A stretch of 64,000 bases of DNA from Prosapia bicincta (Eukaryota > Arthropoda > Insecta > Hemiptera > Cercopidae), in NCBI GenBank assembly GCA_036971475.1, contig JBAIZL010000002.1, forward strand, positions 128,976,033 through 129,040,032, given 5' to 3'. The position numbers and the translations under genes are program-made. The notes beneath the pieces are model-generated. The model was not told where the DNA came from, did not search any database, and saw only the letters and a program-made list of their open reading frames with translations. Positions 1-14,929 of the stretch are shown here, one piece after another; position 1 is the stretch's first letter, and each line of letters begins with the position of its first letter.

Positions 1-419
1 AAAATAATGAAAATTATTGAATATAACTTAATAAAATAAATTAATATGTTAGGATTTCAAAAAAATCTTTGTAAGTTCCAATGCATATCTTTTAACATTT
101 ATTAAGTCTAACTCTGGACATTTATGTTGATTTTAATATAATTATTGAATAAATAACACAGTTTTACAAATGGGATGTAATGTAACATGGGCTCCAACAT
201 CGTTTCCTAAGCAATTTTTGCACTGGATCAAAAATATAAGTTATAATCGTTTCATCTTTCCAAACTGAAAGTATTTTTAAAAAGGTGGTTTTATGATGTT
301 TTTAGAGGTCAGTGGTGCTGACAGATAGAACTGCCCCCAATCAATGATGCAAGGGATTAGTATAACTGTTTCCCTCATGAACCTCTAAGCCAGTGGATTA
401 TAAACTTGAATCTTATCTT
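1..419. other. AT-rich sequence, no gene seen
   Basis: I see no credible coding region or repeat structure here. The Penelope-like remnant that follows may begin near 370, but similarity only becomes visible from about 430. Confidence 0.5.
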
Positions 420-848
420 TAATCACTAGATCTTTAATCATTTTACACGTGCTACAAAGAACACATAAAAGCACTAACAAAGAAAAACACCAAATCAAAC
501 CTCGACAAACAACTCATATCCACAAACCATAACAACAAAAACATATCAAACCTACAAATTCTTTACAAAAAATAATAATAACCAGCGCTACACAACCGAA
601 CAATATGAATTAAGCAAACATTTCAAACTACACCCAACACACATACTTGTCACCCAATTACATTATACTCACATAAACTTTAAACCCCCCAATACTCCTT
701 AAAAATACAACTAATTCCCCTATCCTAATAATGCACTCTAACCTAAAACAACCAAGAGGTCAGTGGCGGTCTGAGTTGACAAAATGTTGTACCTCCCGAA
801 ACGGCCGTTTTCAATAATAAAAAAAGTAAGTGCTACTATAGGCAAGTG
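420..848 (+). mobile_element. Penelope-like element 3' fragment (GIY-YIG tail plus terminal repeat, family A)
   Basis: Broken + strand reading frames resemble the C-terminal GIY-YIG endonuclease region of Penelope-like retroelements: a 'KEHIKAL' type stretch near 440-480 and a 'TEQYEL.KHFKLHPTHIL' type stretch near 590-650. The same C-terminal stretch occurs in better condition at 17.65 and 19.49 kb. It is followed by the family A terminal repeat (about 764-848), recognised by TTGACAA, CCCGAAACGGCCG and the conserved tail AGTAAGTGCTACTATAGGCA. The order endonuclease then terminal repeat is that of a PLE 3' end. Frameshifts and stops make it non-functional. The ribozyme-like core in this copy has lost the G-rich strand of stem II. 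Confidence 0.7.
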
Positions 849-1462
849 TAACATAACAATGTATGTTCAAGCATATTTAGTGAAAAGCTAGTAACTCAAG
901 TAAAGATGGAATCAAATAATATCGATCGTTAATATTTTATTCTTTTACACGTTAAATTCTTTTAAGCTCTATCTACAAAGAAGCAGAATTGGAACTAATT
1001 GGCAGATTCTGATATTAGAATTCTTTACACCATTGAATGTTAAATACTCTGAAACACGTTTTTCATTTTTAGGTTAAAATGTCACAAAATCTTGACGTGA
1101 TGGAGAAATGATGGAGTCAGATTAGGTTTTAGTGCTCAACAATGCTTCAGAAGTCCAAGTCGAACTCAGTAGAAAATCGAGTAAACCACTTACTTTGCAG
1201 CGGGTTTATTAAAACTGTATCAGCTGCAATAGTTACCCATTATTTACTCATTTTCAAGAGAACAAATGTAGTAAACAAAATACGTAGGAGTCTAAATAGT
1301 AGTCTGCTGAAGGGGCAGTTTTACCTGGGGATAAGGGCAAAAGGAGTTGGGGAATATCAGTCGGAGAACTAACTCCAAAGATGTAAAATAAATGAACAAA
1401 ACCCAAAATTAAAAAATTAAAATTACTAAACCTTAATTTCAAAATCGAGGGTTTTAATATCC
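849..1462. other. No gene seen
   Basis: AT-rich sequence with short reading frames on both strands that have no recognisable features. Nothing supportable. Confidence 0.4.
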
Positions 1463-1926
1463 ATGACAATCGATGACACTTTTACGATTAAACTCAACAA
1501 CTTAAGACTCTTGTCGGACTTCAGGATAAAAACGAGACATTATCTAGAGAGCCACCTGCACCGGATCGGACTCGCGGACTCCTCGATCTGCTCTTTGTGC
1601 AACAATGGAGAGGAATCGGCCGACCACCTAACTGCCTGTGGTGCTCTGGAGGAGGAGGACGCAGTAGAGAGACAGGCAAGGTACTGGACGGCGAGGCGTC
1701 TAATGCCGGAAGAGGCAAGGATCGGACTCGCGGATTCCTCGATCTGCCCTCTGTGCAACAATGGAGAGGAATCGGCCGACCACCTAACTGCCTGTGGCGC
1801 TCTGGAGGAGGAGGACGCAGTAGAGAGACAGGCAAGGTACTGGACGGCGAGACGTCTAATGCCCGAAGAGGCAAGGACGGGCGTTGCATAGAAGAAGAAG
1901 AAAAATACTTGTCGAACTTCAGGTAA
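1463..1926 (+). pseudogene. 3' end of a non-LTR retrotransposon ORF2 with a duplicated zinc-knuckle segment
   Basis: An open + strand frame (1463-1891) has the look of the extreme C-terminus of ORF2 of insect non-LTR retrotransposons: a leader with 'FRIKTRHYLESHLHRIGL' and then a CCHC-type knuckle (C-x2-C-x9-H-x3-C, 'CSLCNNGEESADHLTAC'). It ends in 'ARTGVA' and runs into a short GAA-rich tail (about 1890-1905), typical of a 3' terminus. No reverse transcriptase or RNase H is present upstream, so the copy is 5' truncated. Oddly, the knuckle segment is present twice in frame. GC content is clearly higher than the surroundings, in keeping with a more recent insertion. Confidence 0.7.
1563..1874 (+). 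repeat. In-frame 156-bp tandem duplication
   Basis: Two near-identical 156-bp units (1563-1718 and 1719-1874) each encode the same 52-residue zinc-knuckle segment of the non-LTR ORF2 tail. They differ at only a few positions (for example TCTTTG versus CCTCTG in the CxxC part). The period is a multiple of three, so the frame is kept. Confidence 0.85.
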
Positions 1927-2773
1927 ATTTATGAAAAAGCGTACAGACGACGTTTTCTCAACAAGCGATCTCCGTGAGTTTCAAGGTTGGCCACTAGGAG
2001 GCGTTGTAATGTGGTCAAAATTTGTGTGTGTGATTGAGGTTTGTTCATTTAATATGTTTTATTTTTGGTTTGCTACGTTACTTTATTTTAAATAGTTTTG
2101 TGCTAGTAACTATTGTTTCACTACTAAGTAAATGGTCCTTATAATGAGTTTTTTGTTTGTAAGCAATTACTAACTATATAGGCTTCTGATTTTATAGTGT
2201 TTACTCCTTACTTAATATAAGTATAAGTATACTATTTAGTATCCCTACTTAGTAAGTAAGAAGCTTCCAGAACTCTACTCACCTTCCCAGCTACTCGCTA
2301 GGCCGGCTGGTGACAATCTATGACTCATTTACTGACTTGGAAAAAATATACTAAGATATGGCGATTTCGAGTACATTAATCCACTGTCTATGTTGGCCAT
2401 TAAGAGGCGTTGTTGAGCTGGGTGGGATGGTTTTAAAGCTAGGTGTTTTATAACGTGAGAGGGGGTGAGGGGTTTAAGAGTTAAATCTAGAAAGAGTTAA
2501 ATCCGATGACGAGTTAACTTTTTTCAGAGAGTGAGTGAGAGACGAGTCTGGAAAAGGTCAAATTCTTGCTACGTCACAGCTCACGCTTTGGGCCTAAGAC
2601 AGGAAGAGTGGTCACTCCGTTCTGTTCCCTCCACCCCTTCGCCACTCACTTCTCCATTACTCCCAAGCGATCACCGCTCCAACTCTCCTGAAGGGTTTAG
2701 AACTTCGAAAGAGAACTGTATGTGAAGAGTATATTCATTTCATTTTTCATTCACATTGTTTTGTAAACCTACT

Positions 2774-2820
<47 letters not shown>

Positions 2821-3488
2821 GTAATTCTTATTTTCCATAACATTTCTGAATAAAATTGTTCCATTTGGAAATAATCAGTTAATTTTTACGATTTCCCCTA
2901 GGTAATCGTTTTCAATGCCTGATTTAGCTTAATTTTAATTTCTCAAAGAGAAACAAACAGTACTTGCTAAAAATAATTAATTTAAATTTTTAATAACAGT
3001 TATGTCGGTTAATGTTATACATGGTTATTTAAATTACTTAAGGACAATAAGTTATTAAAACATTTAGACATTTTATTTAGGTGTTTTTGTTAAACATTAT
3101 GATTAAATGTTATTAAAATACTTAGGCTAGAGTTGCGTTCCGCTCCTAAATAGTTTAGGGGAGAGTGAGTGGGGAGTTACTTGGCGGAGTTCTCTTTGCA
3201 GGAAGTGAGCAATCCCGCTCCGATCCCACAAAAGTCACTTTGCCCATCTCTAGAAGTCACACCCGTAAGGATTACATATTGTATTGTTTCTTTTTAACAT
3301 TTTACGACTTTAATTTTTGTAACAAATTCACATTGATTTCAAACAGAGGCAATTATATAATTCAAAGAAGAAAATACTTGAGAGTTTTAAATCAATATTA
3401 GAATGTTCAATACATACAATTTCAAGAGGAAGAATTTGGCAAGAAACTGACAACAGTGTTAATTAATAAGCAGCTTATATAATGAATG
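1927..3488. other. No gene; possible decayed DNA transposon
   Basis: Short frames here do not look coding. Two CT/GAG-rich stretches (about 2270-2310 with 2525-2690, and 3120-3260) share wording such as GAGTGAG, TTCCGCTCC-like and GATC-C-CTCC-like blocks, which suggests parts of one old repeat. I could not define ends. Confidence 0.25.
2774..2815. repeat. (CT)n microsatellite
   Basis: An uninterrupted CT dinucleotide run of about 21 units. Confidence 0.95.
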
Positions 3489-3790
3489 TAAAAGACTTGA
3501 ATGTCTAACACCAACTCAACATTTTACAATCACATAAAAGAAACAAGACACAAATACACAGACATTTACCTTAACCTAGATATCCTACACATCAACAAAA
3601 AAGGACCACATCTCAACACACTAGAACAATATGAAATTTACAGACACACAAAAACACAAAGTACAAACATATTAAACAAACAAACACAATACAAATCACA
3701 CATACTCTTTGATACGTTCTGTCTCAGTAAGTTTTAACGAATTTACAAACTTTAAAGTTCGGAAATCATAAACTATTGTTTAAGTGATTG
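3489..3790 (+). mobile_element. Penelope-like element 3' fragment (GIY-YIG C-terminus plus family B tail)
   Basis: The frame from about 3489 to 3737 matches the region after the GIY-YIG core in PLEs: 'FYNHIKETRHKY', then 'LHINKKGPHLNTLEQYEIYRH', then 'NILNKQTQYKSHILFD'. It runs straight into ACGTTCTGTCTCAGTAAG, which is the 3' half of the family B terminal repeat also seen around the hammerhead at 57.4 kb, followed by the shared TTTAAAGTTC-type tail. This copy therefore ties the family B ribozyme-bearing repeat to a PLE. The 5' half of the ribozyme is missing here. Reverse transcriptase is absent (5' truncated). Confidence 0.75.
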
Positions 3791-4058
3791 ACTATAATTA
3801 TAAGTATGCAGGTTAACTAGTATTAAAAAAAAAATTAAAGTAAACTCCTACCGAGGTCAAGAAAGGAATATTTTAGCATTGTTTGCTTATTTCCAGTTTA
3901 TTTATTTTATTTGTATCATTCATTTTTAACCGTATTGCACTATTTATGGTATTTTGTGGTAACCATGGCAACAGTTTAAGGTTGTACAATGGAGGTTTCG
4001 ACGACAATTATTGGAAAAAAATTCATATATGTCTTTGAGAAATTAATTTCTTAGTATT

Positions 4059-4134
4059 GGAAAGGTGGCGCAGTGTCAAAGCGCGCGAGACTTTGAACAT
4101 GAAGGTATATAGTTCGAGTCCCGATAGGCCCCCA
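4059..4134 (+). pseudogene. tRNA-like sequence (tRNA-derived SINE head or tRNA pseudogene)
   Basis: GGTGGCGCAGTG resembles a pol III A box and GTTCGAGTCC about 45 bases later is a near-consensus B box. The 5' start GGAAAGG and 3' end AGGCCCCC only partly pair, and the anticodon-loop region (GACTTTGAAC) resembles tRNA-Gln(TTG). Arms are imperfect, so a functional tRNA is unlikely; a tRNA-derived SINE head or a pseudogene fits better. No SINE body could be defined because the sequence downstream is AT-rich and then a GT tract. Confidence 0.5.
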
Positions 4135-4348
4135 AATTTATATAATTTAATTATTGAATAAGTATTTGAAAAACCTTTAATAACATCAATTGTTATCCAA
4201 TATAGGTTAAAAGAAATATATTTGAACTTGATTGGATTAATAAAAACGTATTTTATTAACGATTGAATATTTGTACAAGATATATATATATATCAGGAGA
4301 GTGTGAGCTAATAGAAGGAATTAAAAAAGACCTTAATCATATATTTGT

Positions 4349-8518
<4,170 letters not shown>

Positions 8519-8676
8519 GACCACCCTTATCACTTAGGGGTATAAATAATAAATCAGTCTTATTCTCAGAGATACCAGATATACACACAAACTTTCAGAA
8601 GAATCGGTCAAGCCGTTTCGGAGGAGTGTTGTAACAAACACTGTGACACGGTAATTTTATATATTAGATGTATGAG
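8519..8676 (+). mobile_element. 3' tail of an RTE-like non-LTR retroelement (or a SINE using it)
   Basis: The stretch including 'TTTCAGAAGAATCGGTCAAG', CCGTTTCGGAGGAGT and AACACTGTGACACGGTAATT, ending in TATATATTAGATG, matches by memory a 3' terminal segment common to many insect RTE-type elements. No coding region is left. Confidence 0.5.
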
Positions 8677-8906
8677 TTTGATAAAATTTTAATAAATCTA
8701 TAGCTTTTGAACTTTCGCTGCTCTGTGTTTTTCACTTTCTACTAGATCTAAAAGCAGATTGCCCTGCGTAAAATTACAGTCATCGTTATATATATCACGC
8801 AGATTCATATCGTTACTTCAGTCACTTGTATTTTTATTGTAACACTGCCATCTATTACCTCTTCCTAAAATCTTTACAAAATCAATATGTAAATATTTGT
8901 ATATTT

Positions 8907-9456
8907 TAGGGATGTGCCGATTCCGATTCCAGGAATCGTCGATTCTAATGGTATCCATAAATAGCCAATACTCAATTCTCCATTTATTAAAGCGCAGATA
9001 CCGATTCTTATTTTTTAAAACCGTTAAAATACTTGTGCGGTGTAATTCATTAGAAAAATAAATAACTATGAACTATGTATTTTTTTTTATGTATTGGTTG
9101 CTTTGAATGAATGAATGAGCGATTAAAGGAAATACCGAGTTAAGATAAGGAAAATATTATTATTTATGACGCAACAACAAAGGCGATCGGAAGCATTTCT
9201 CGTCCGTTTGTTTGTCACTTTTATCCGATATTTGTCATCCTTTCAAAAAATTGCTTTTCATAAATAAAGGATGAAAGTTTTGTGCAGCCTATTACATTAA
9301 AACTGAATTCTCAAAAGGCTTCACCATATGACTAAGATGTTAACTAAATTTTTATTGAAGAATATCATGTAGGCCTATATAACTTTGAAAAACGCTTTAG
9401 AATCGAGAAGCGGAAAAAAATTTTAATCGAAAATTTTAGAAATTGGCCCGTCTTAG
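8907..9456. mobile_element. Non-autonomous hAT-like element, copy 1
   Basis: About 550 bp beginning AGGGATGTGCCGATTCC and ending AATTGGCCCGTCTTAG, an imperfect terminal inverted repeat of hAT style. A second copy with a clearer target-site duplication lies at 61378-61915 in the same orientation; both share internal blocks such as GATTCTAATGGTATC, CTATGAACTATGT-like and GCCTATTACATTAAAAC. No transposase frame is present. Confidence 0.65.
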
Positions 9457-11441
9457 TGTACTTATTTTTAAAACAAAATATCTTTAAATAGCGATGAATT
9501 GTTAGATCCATTTTTCATAGGTTTTTATCACATCGAGTACGTTGTAACGTCCTATTTTTAGTTATTCTTAAAATAAAACGATGTTCTTTTTAAAAATAAG
9601 CAAAAGATTATGTAAAAATACCAGTTTTAGTTGACTCTAATCGTCAGATCACGAATTAACAAACAGCTTGGAGCAAAGGCACCTATAAATTTCCTCCACA
9701 GAAATCCAGTCTAATTCTAGACTTCAATCTGTAATTCTTCCCTAATTCAAGTCATCAGAGGAGTTTCAATGCCAATCAGATCCCGATTCGTCCCTACTTC
9801 AGTACGTCATAGAACAGATACTTCTCTGTGAGAACACAATGTACCAAGCCCGATGAATATTATAACAGAAGTCACAGATCCATCTCTATTCCTTCATGAC
9901 TTCTATTTAAGTTAGCTTCAATATTAAAGTAACAGTTATTAAAAATTTGTTTTATTAATTGGTAGGCAACCCGCTTTGCAGTTAAGCAGTTTAAATTGCC
10001 TATATGATAAGCTAAAGGAAATCACACATGAATTCATAACGTTTTACATTGTGAATTACTTTTCTGTGTGATTGTCTTGAGACACTGTAAAAAGTTAATT
10101 AACTAATCACAATAACAAACAAATATTCACAATAACAAAATAATTTATTAATTGCATTAACATGAAAATTATATACGATAATTACATAATTAAATGTACA
10201 TTGAGAAATGATTTTGAATATTAAGTTGTTACTGTGATTAATTTATTTTAAAAAAATAGATACCTAATGAAGAACAGTTAGAAAAAAACTTATTACAAAT
10301 TTTGATGGTGACAGAGCATGATATTTCTCTGATTTGTGTTCTATTCCACGTTACAAAATAAATTCTGAACAAGTAACAAGTGATTTTAAATGTCTCAAGT
10401 CATATATAATTGTTAAAATTCGAAAATCGTTAATCATAACCTCAATGTGCCAACACAAGAAAAATGTAAAAATTGTTTTATATAGATAAATATATATTTA
10501 GTTCTTTAAATAAATAATTAATATACATTTATATATTTAAATATATTTATTAAATATCTAACTGTATTTTATTACAATATTAATACTAATTATTCTGTAT
10601 TTATAGAAATATTGTTTTATAAAAATAAATTATATTTATTTTATATAAATTATTTATTTATATATATAAATTAGATAACAGAGTGCCCGTCCTTCGCACG
10701 GGGTTGACGTATATTTGTATTGATTTAATTATTATTTGTATTTATTTTGAATTTCATTTACTGAAATAAATCCCAATAAATATATCAAACTAAATACTTT
10801 AAACTTTACCGATTATTGTCTTGATAAACACAAAAAAACTGACACAACTTGGGGGGACACAATGGCAGGAAAACATGGGGTTGTTTGGGACTGAAAACTT
10901 TCAAAAATAAAGACCTGGAAATGAATGTTTAAGCTATTCTTGCACTTAAAAATTAAAGGCTTTAAAATAAAAGTCAAATGAAAAATAAATTTTTATAAGT
11001 AAACTGGGATAAATATAAATGTATTCCGAATATGAAAAATATATTTCTAAAAAACAAATAGTACTCAAATTCTAGGGGGGCAATTGCCCCTACTATCCTT
11101 CCCCTGGAGCCCCTCTTGATGAGATCTTGTGATTAAAATCTTCATTTAAACCCCTGATTTGTTATGAAATTTCTCAGTACATCTTTCGAACTTTGAGATA
11201 GACCTACGCAGAGACTCTTTACAGCTAACCCTTGTATAAACCAACATTTTCTTTCATGATTATAATTATAATCATAATAGTTACTATGATTATAATAATA
11301 TAATAAAATAAATTAGTAACTATTTGCAAGTAAATAAGTTTGAAATAGATTTGCAATCAAAACTCCAAAATTCTCAGCTTCAACTTTAAGTTTTACTTCA
11401 TTAACCACTAATTATTTTCAATGCCTAATTATATTCTATAA

Positions 11442-11444
<3 letters not shown>
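9457..11444. other. AT-rich sequence, no gene
   Basis: Very AT-rich. A small hairpin CCCGTCCTTCGCACGGG lies near 10685-10702, a motif often found at retroelement edges. Nothing else is supportable. Confidence 0.4.
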
Positions 11445-11495
<51 letters not shown>

Positions 11496-11568
11496 CAATA
11501 TGTTTTCTTGTGTATTAATAAAGAACAAAAGTCAAAATACAAATACAAGAATTATATTTGATTTTACA

Positions 11569-11613
11569 ATTCAAAGCTTTTCGTTGGCTAACAGTACCAA
11601 CATCATCAGGAAT
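11569..11613 (-). ncRNA. Hammerhead ribozyme-like motif, mirror copy
   Basis: Exact mirror of the 11632-11676 motif on the opposite strand, because it lies in the other arm of the perfect palindrome. Same stems, core and extra nucleotide. Confidence 0.7.
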
Positions 11614-11631
11614 ATTAAACAATTGTTTAAT

Positions 11632-11676
11632 ATTCCTGATGATGTTGGTACTGTTAGCCAACGAAAAGCTTTGAAT
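11632..11676 (+). ncRNA. Hammerhead ribozyme-like motif (type I, family E)
   Basis: Stem I ATTC (11632-11635) pairs with GAAT (11673-11676). The core box is CTGATGA (11636-11642), then one extra T, then stem II GTTGG (11644-11648) with CCAAC (11658-11662), then GAAA (11663-11666). Stem III is two A-U pairs closed by GC, and the predicted cleavage follows T at 11672. All invariant core bases of a hammerhead are present; the single T between the box and stem II is unusual. Type I motifs with very short stem III are known from PLE terminal repeats. Activity is inferred, not shown. Confidence 0.7.
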
Positions 11677-11721
11677 TGTAAAATCAAATATAATTCTTGT
11701 ATTTGTATTTTGACTTTTGTT

Positions 11722-11763
<42 letters not shown>

Positions 11764-11767
<4 letters not shown>

Positions 11768-12384
11768 CCAAAACAACACATAAATATAACAAAAACAATA
11801 CAAATATACCTCATAATATAATGTCTGTGGAACTGTATTTTGCTTTCTCTACCCCCCCCCCCGCCTATGCTCACCCTTTGAGGTCATGTCACATTACTTC
11901 CTACCTCCCTGATAGAAAGCATACTTACTTCAGGTGACTCTGCACTCATAAGCTCATTCTTTCTCTACATCACAGACTATTGATTTGGAAAGTCTACAAT
12001 GTATCCGTAATAGATCAATTTAATTGGTCATCTTGAAAAATTCCCACTGCAACAATCACACCCACCCTTAATCCCTTTTTTTTAAAATAATAATAACTTT
12101 AAAAAATAATAATAATTTTAAAAAATTATTACATTCTGTTACTATTTTTATATTTAAAAAAATATTATGAATTTTAAATAGACACAAAAACATAACACAT
12201 TAATTTAAACTGAATAAATGAGAATTATAGTCTACAAGATTAACCAATGTGCCAATTATAATGCCAAAATTAATTATTTATTTGCACTTATCAAAACAAT
12301 AGCATTCATCTAAGATTTGATATTAGATCCTTACACCCAAGTCACAAAATCCAAATGAATCTTTAATTAATTTAATATAGTTAA
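11764..12384. other. No gene; repeat block shared with 14.46 kb
   Basis: No coding signal. The block at about 12235-12300 (ATTAACCAATGTGCCAATTA and following) recurs at 14462-14525, so both lie in copies of one unclassified repeat. Confidence 0.4.
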
Positions 12385-12625
12385 AGTTTCTTGTTGTAAA
12401 CATCTTGAATTCACTGATTAAACTATAACTAAATAATACTGAACTAAGTGAATACATAAGGGCTTACTTGCTGACGAGTTTTGAAACAATCGTTTCTTTT
12501 ATGAAGCAAAGCTTCTTTTTTTTAGGCTTCGCTTCGTAGAATGAACAATTGTTTCGAAACTCATCAGCAAGTAAGCCCTTACGTGTTCACTTAGTTCAGT
12601 ATTATTTAATTATAGTTTAATATAT
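12385..12625. mobile_element. Inverted pair of PLE family F terminal repeats
   Basis: Two copies of the family F terminal repeat face each other: a minus copy at about 12385-12528 and a plus copy at about 12530-12625. Shared marks are GCAAGTAAGCCCTTA, GTATTCACTTA-like and TATAGTTTAATCAGTGAATTC-like. Other copies lie at 16918-16990 (minus), 19805-19912 (plus) and 27250-27325 (minus); the last follows a PLE endonuclease remnant, which assigns the family. The fold keeps a hammerhead outline (stem II GAAAC/GUUUC, then a short stem III and GUC) but the conserved CUGANGA box is replaced. Confidence 0.65.
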
Positions 12626-12834
12626 TCCCGGCTTCCTAAGAGATCATTTTAAGTTTGTTGTATCTAAATCTGTACTCTCATTTAATGATGGACACTTGTC
12701 TAAAATTAAAGTAATGGAACAGATAGGACTTCAAACAGGAAAAAATATGGTCAAAGCAATGGAACTGCTAGATCGCAAACCGGTGTTCAAGACTGAAAAA
12801 GCTGTACTTGGAAAAATAAATCAGAATTTATAGT

Positions 12835-13980
12835 ACATTAGTGAAAAGGAAGTTAGAGGACATATATACAGCTGAGGAGGACCCAGGCAACCTCACATAT
12901 AGTGCAAGAGGGCATTAGTGAAAAGGAAGTTTTTGAACATATATACAGCTGAGGAGGACCCAGGCAACCTCACATATAGTGCAAGAGGACATTAGTGAAA
13001 AGGAAGTTTGTGAAAATATATACAGGTGAGGAGGGCCCAGGCAACCTCACATATAGTGCAAGAGGACATTAGTGAGAAGGAAGTTAGAGGACATATATAC
13101 AGCTGAGGGCAAACTCACGTATAGTGCAAGAGGACATTAGTGAATAGGAAGTTTGTGAACATATATACAGCTGAGGAGGGCCCAGGCAACCCCACATAGT
13201 GCAAGAGGACATTAGTGAGAAGGAAGTTAGAGGACTTATATACAGCTGAGGAGGACCCAGGCAGCCTCACATATAGTGCAAGAGGACATTAGTGAAAAGG
13301 AGGTTTGTGAACATATATACAGCTGAGGAGGGCCCAGGCAACCCCACATATAGTGCAAGAGGACATTAGTGAGAAGGAAGTTAGAGGACATATATACAGC
13401 TGAGGAGGGCCCAGGCAACCCCACATATAGTGCAAGAGGACATTAGTGAGAAGGAAGTTAGAGGACATATATACAGCTGAGGAGGGCCCAGGCAACCCCA
13501 CATATAGTGCAAGAGGACATTAGTGAAAAGGAGGTTTGTGAACATATATACAGCTGATGAGGGCCCAGGCAACACCACATACAGTGCAAGAGGACATTAG
13601 TGAGAAGGAAGTTAGAGGACATATATACAGCTGAGGAGGGCCCAGGCAACCCCACATATAGTGCAAGAGGACATTAGTGAGAAGGAAGTTAGAGGACATA
13701 TATACAGCTGAGGAGGGCCCAGGCAACCCCACATATAGTGCAAGAGGACATTAGTGAGAAGGAAGTTAGAGGACATATATACAGCTGAGGAGGACCCAGG
13801 CAACCTCACATATAGTGCAAGAGTACATTAGTGAAAAGGAAGTTTGTGAACATATATACAACTGAGGAGGGCCCAGGCAATCCCACATATAGTGCAAGAG
13901 GACATTAGTGAAAAGGATATTAGAGGACATATATACAGCTAAGGAGGGCCCAGCAACCTCACATTTAGAGCAAGAGTACA
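12835..13980 (+). repeat. Minisatellite of about fifteen 77-bp units
   Basis: Tandem units of about 77 bp, each with 'GACATTAGTGARAAGGAAG', ACATATATACAGCTGAGG, GGCCCAGGCAACC and CACATATAGTGCAAGAG. One unit near 13080-13130 is shortened and the last is diverged. Units alternate between variants (GAAGTTAGAGGACAT versus GGAAGTTTGTGAACAT), suggesting higher-order amplification. Short frames on the minus strand (MGLPGPSSAVYM repeats) arise from the periodicity and are not genes. Confidence 0.95.
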
Positions 13981-14765
13981 TTATATGAGGTAGAACGCCA
14001 TTTTATTTCAGAACGTTTTGCTGTGAAATTCATTTTTTGGCTGAGAAACCACTTTATATTTTTTAAAACACTTTACACAAAAATCTTTCAAAATGCCTCA
14101 CCCAAATTTTATTTACTTGGTAATGGGGACTATTTCTAGGTTTGAATATAAATGTTTTCTTATATATTCCAATACTTTAAAAAATTAAAATTAAAACTAG
14201 CTTTTAAAATGGATTTTTCTCATTTTTCTAAAAAAATTATAAATATGTTTTTTTTCATTTTTAATAAAATCTTATGATAGGAACTAGATAGAGGTCCAAT
14301 CTCAAAAACTAACAAAAAAAAACACAATATCAACATATCTTAAGCAGAACTTGTGTAATGTGTAATATAGCTAACAATATGGTTAAATGTGATTTGGAGC
14401 GCCCTTAATGCAAAAAAAATCTAAATAGACATGACAAAATAACAAAATAATTCAAACTTAACAAAATTAACCAATGTGCCAATTACAATGCTAACATTAA
14501 TTACTTATTTGTATTTATCAATATTTTTTCTTGGCGAAAAACCAACTGTGGTTATCATTGCCAAATATCAAACAATAAATTGATCAGTAATCTAAGCTTT
14601 TATCACAAAGAAAGTTATTAACTTTTTCATTTACTGGTTACAAGTTCCTGACAGCTGGAACAATTATATAATTATTTAAATTTATATTAATTTTTTGATA
14701 GTATACAATTATATTTAAATATCAAAATCTTGTTGCTGTTCATGACGATCTGGTTGTTAATAACT
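13981..14765. other. No gene seen
   Basis: AT-rich, containing the second copy (14462-14525) of the repeat block also at 12235-12300. Nothing coding. Confidence 0.4.
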
Positions 14766-14836
14766 TATTACACTTTTGCTGTTGCTTGACCAGACTTTTT
14801 GTTAACTAAAGGTTGTTAAATTGTTAACTTACTCTT

Positions 14837-14874
14837 GGTGGAAACTTTTTCATCTTACGACTTCTTCAGCCTCC
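14837..14874 (-). ncRNA. Hammerhead ribozyme-like motif, family D
   Basis: Read on the minus strand: stem I GGAGG, box CUGAAGA, one extra A, stem II GUC-GUAA-GAU (one G-U pair), then GAAA, a two-pair stem III, U at the cleavage position and CCACC completing stem I with one mismatch. All core bases fit a hammerhead. Stem II is only three pairs. Confidence 0.6.
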
Positions 14875-14889
14875 TTCTACGCCTTCTCA

Positions 14890-14929
14890 GGAGGCTGAAG
14901 AAGTCGTAAGACAAACAAAAGTTTCCTCC
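14890..14929 (+). ncRNA. Hammerhead ribozyme-like motif, family D, damaged core
   Basis: Stem I GGAGG (14890-14894) pairs perfectly with CCTCC (14925-14929); the box CTGAAGA is intact and stem II GTC-GTAA-GAC is perfect. The GAAA that should follow reads AAAC, so the invariant G12 is lost and this copy should be inactive. Confidence 0.5.

Larger units (their letters stand above)
11445..11763. repeat. Perfect 210-bp palindrome flanked by (TA)n tracts
   Basis: Positions 11518-11622 and 11623-11727 are exact reverse complements (105 bp per arm, no spacer; centre inside CAATTG at 11620-11625). It is bordered by (TA)n runs at 11445-11493 and 11725-11763. Frames through it read the same on both strands and are not genes. 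Each arm carries a hammerhead-like ribozyme motif, so one lies on each strand. It looks like two terminal repeats of a retroelement joined tail to tail. Confidence 0.9.

Noticed and set aside
11500..11937. Frames of 145 and 119 codons on opposite strands with identical protein segments
   Set aside because: They arise from the perfect palindrome, which reads the same on both strands.
12835..13980. CRISPR-like array
   Set aside because: Repeats are contiguous 77-bp units without unique spacers, in a eukaryotic genome.
13236..13981. Series of overlapping 62-71 codon minus-strand frames (MGLPGPSSAVYM)
   Set aside because: Periodic shadows of the 77-bp minisatellite.
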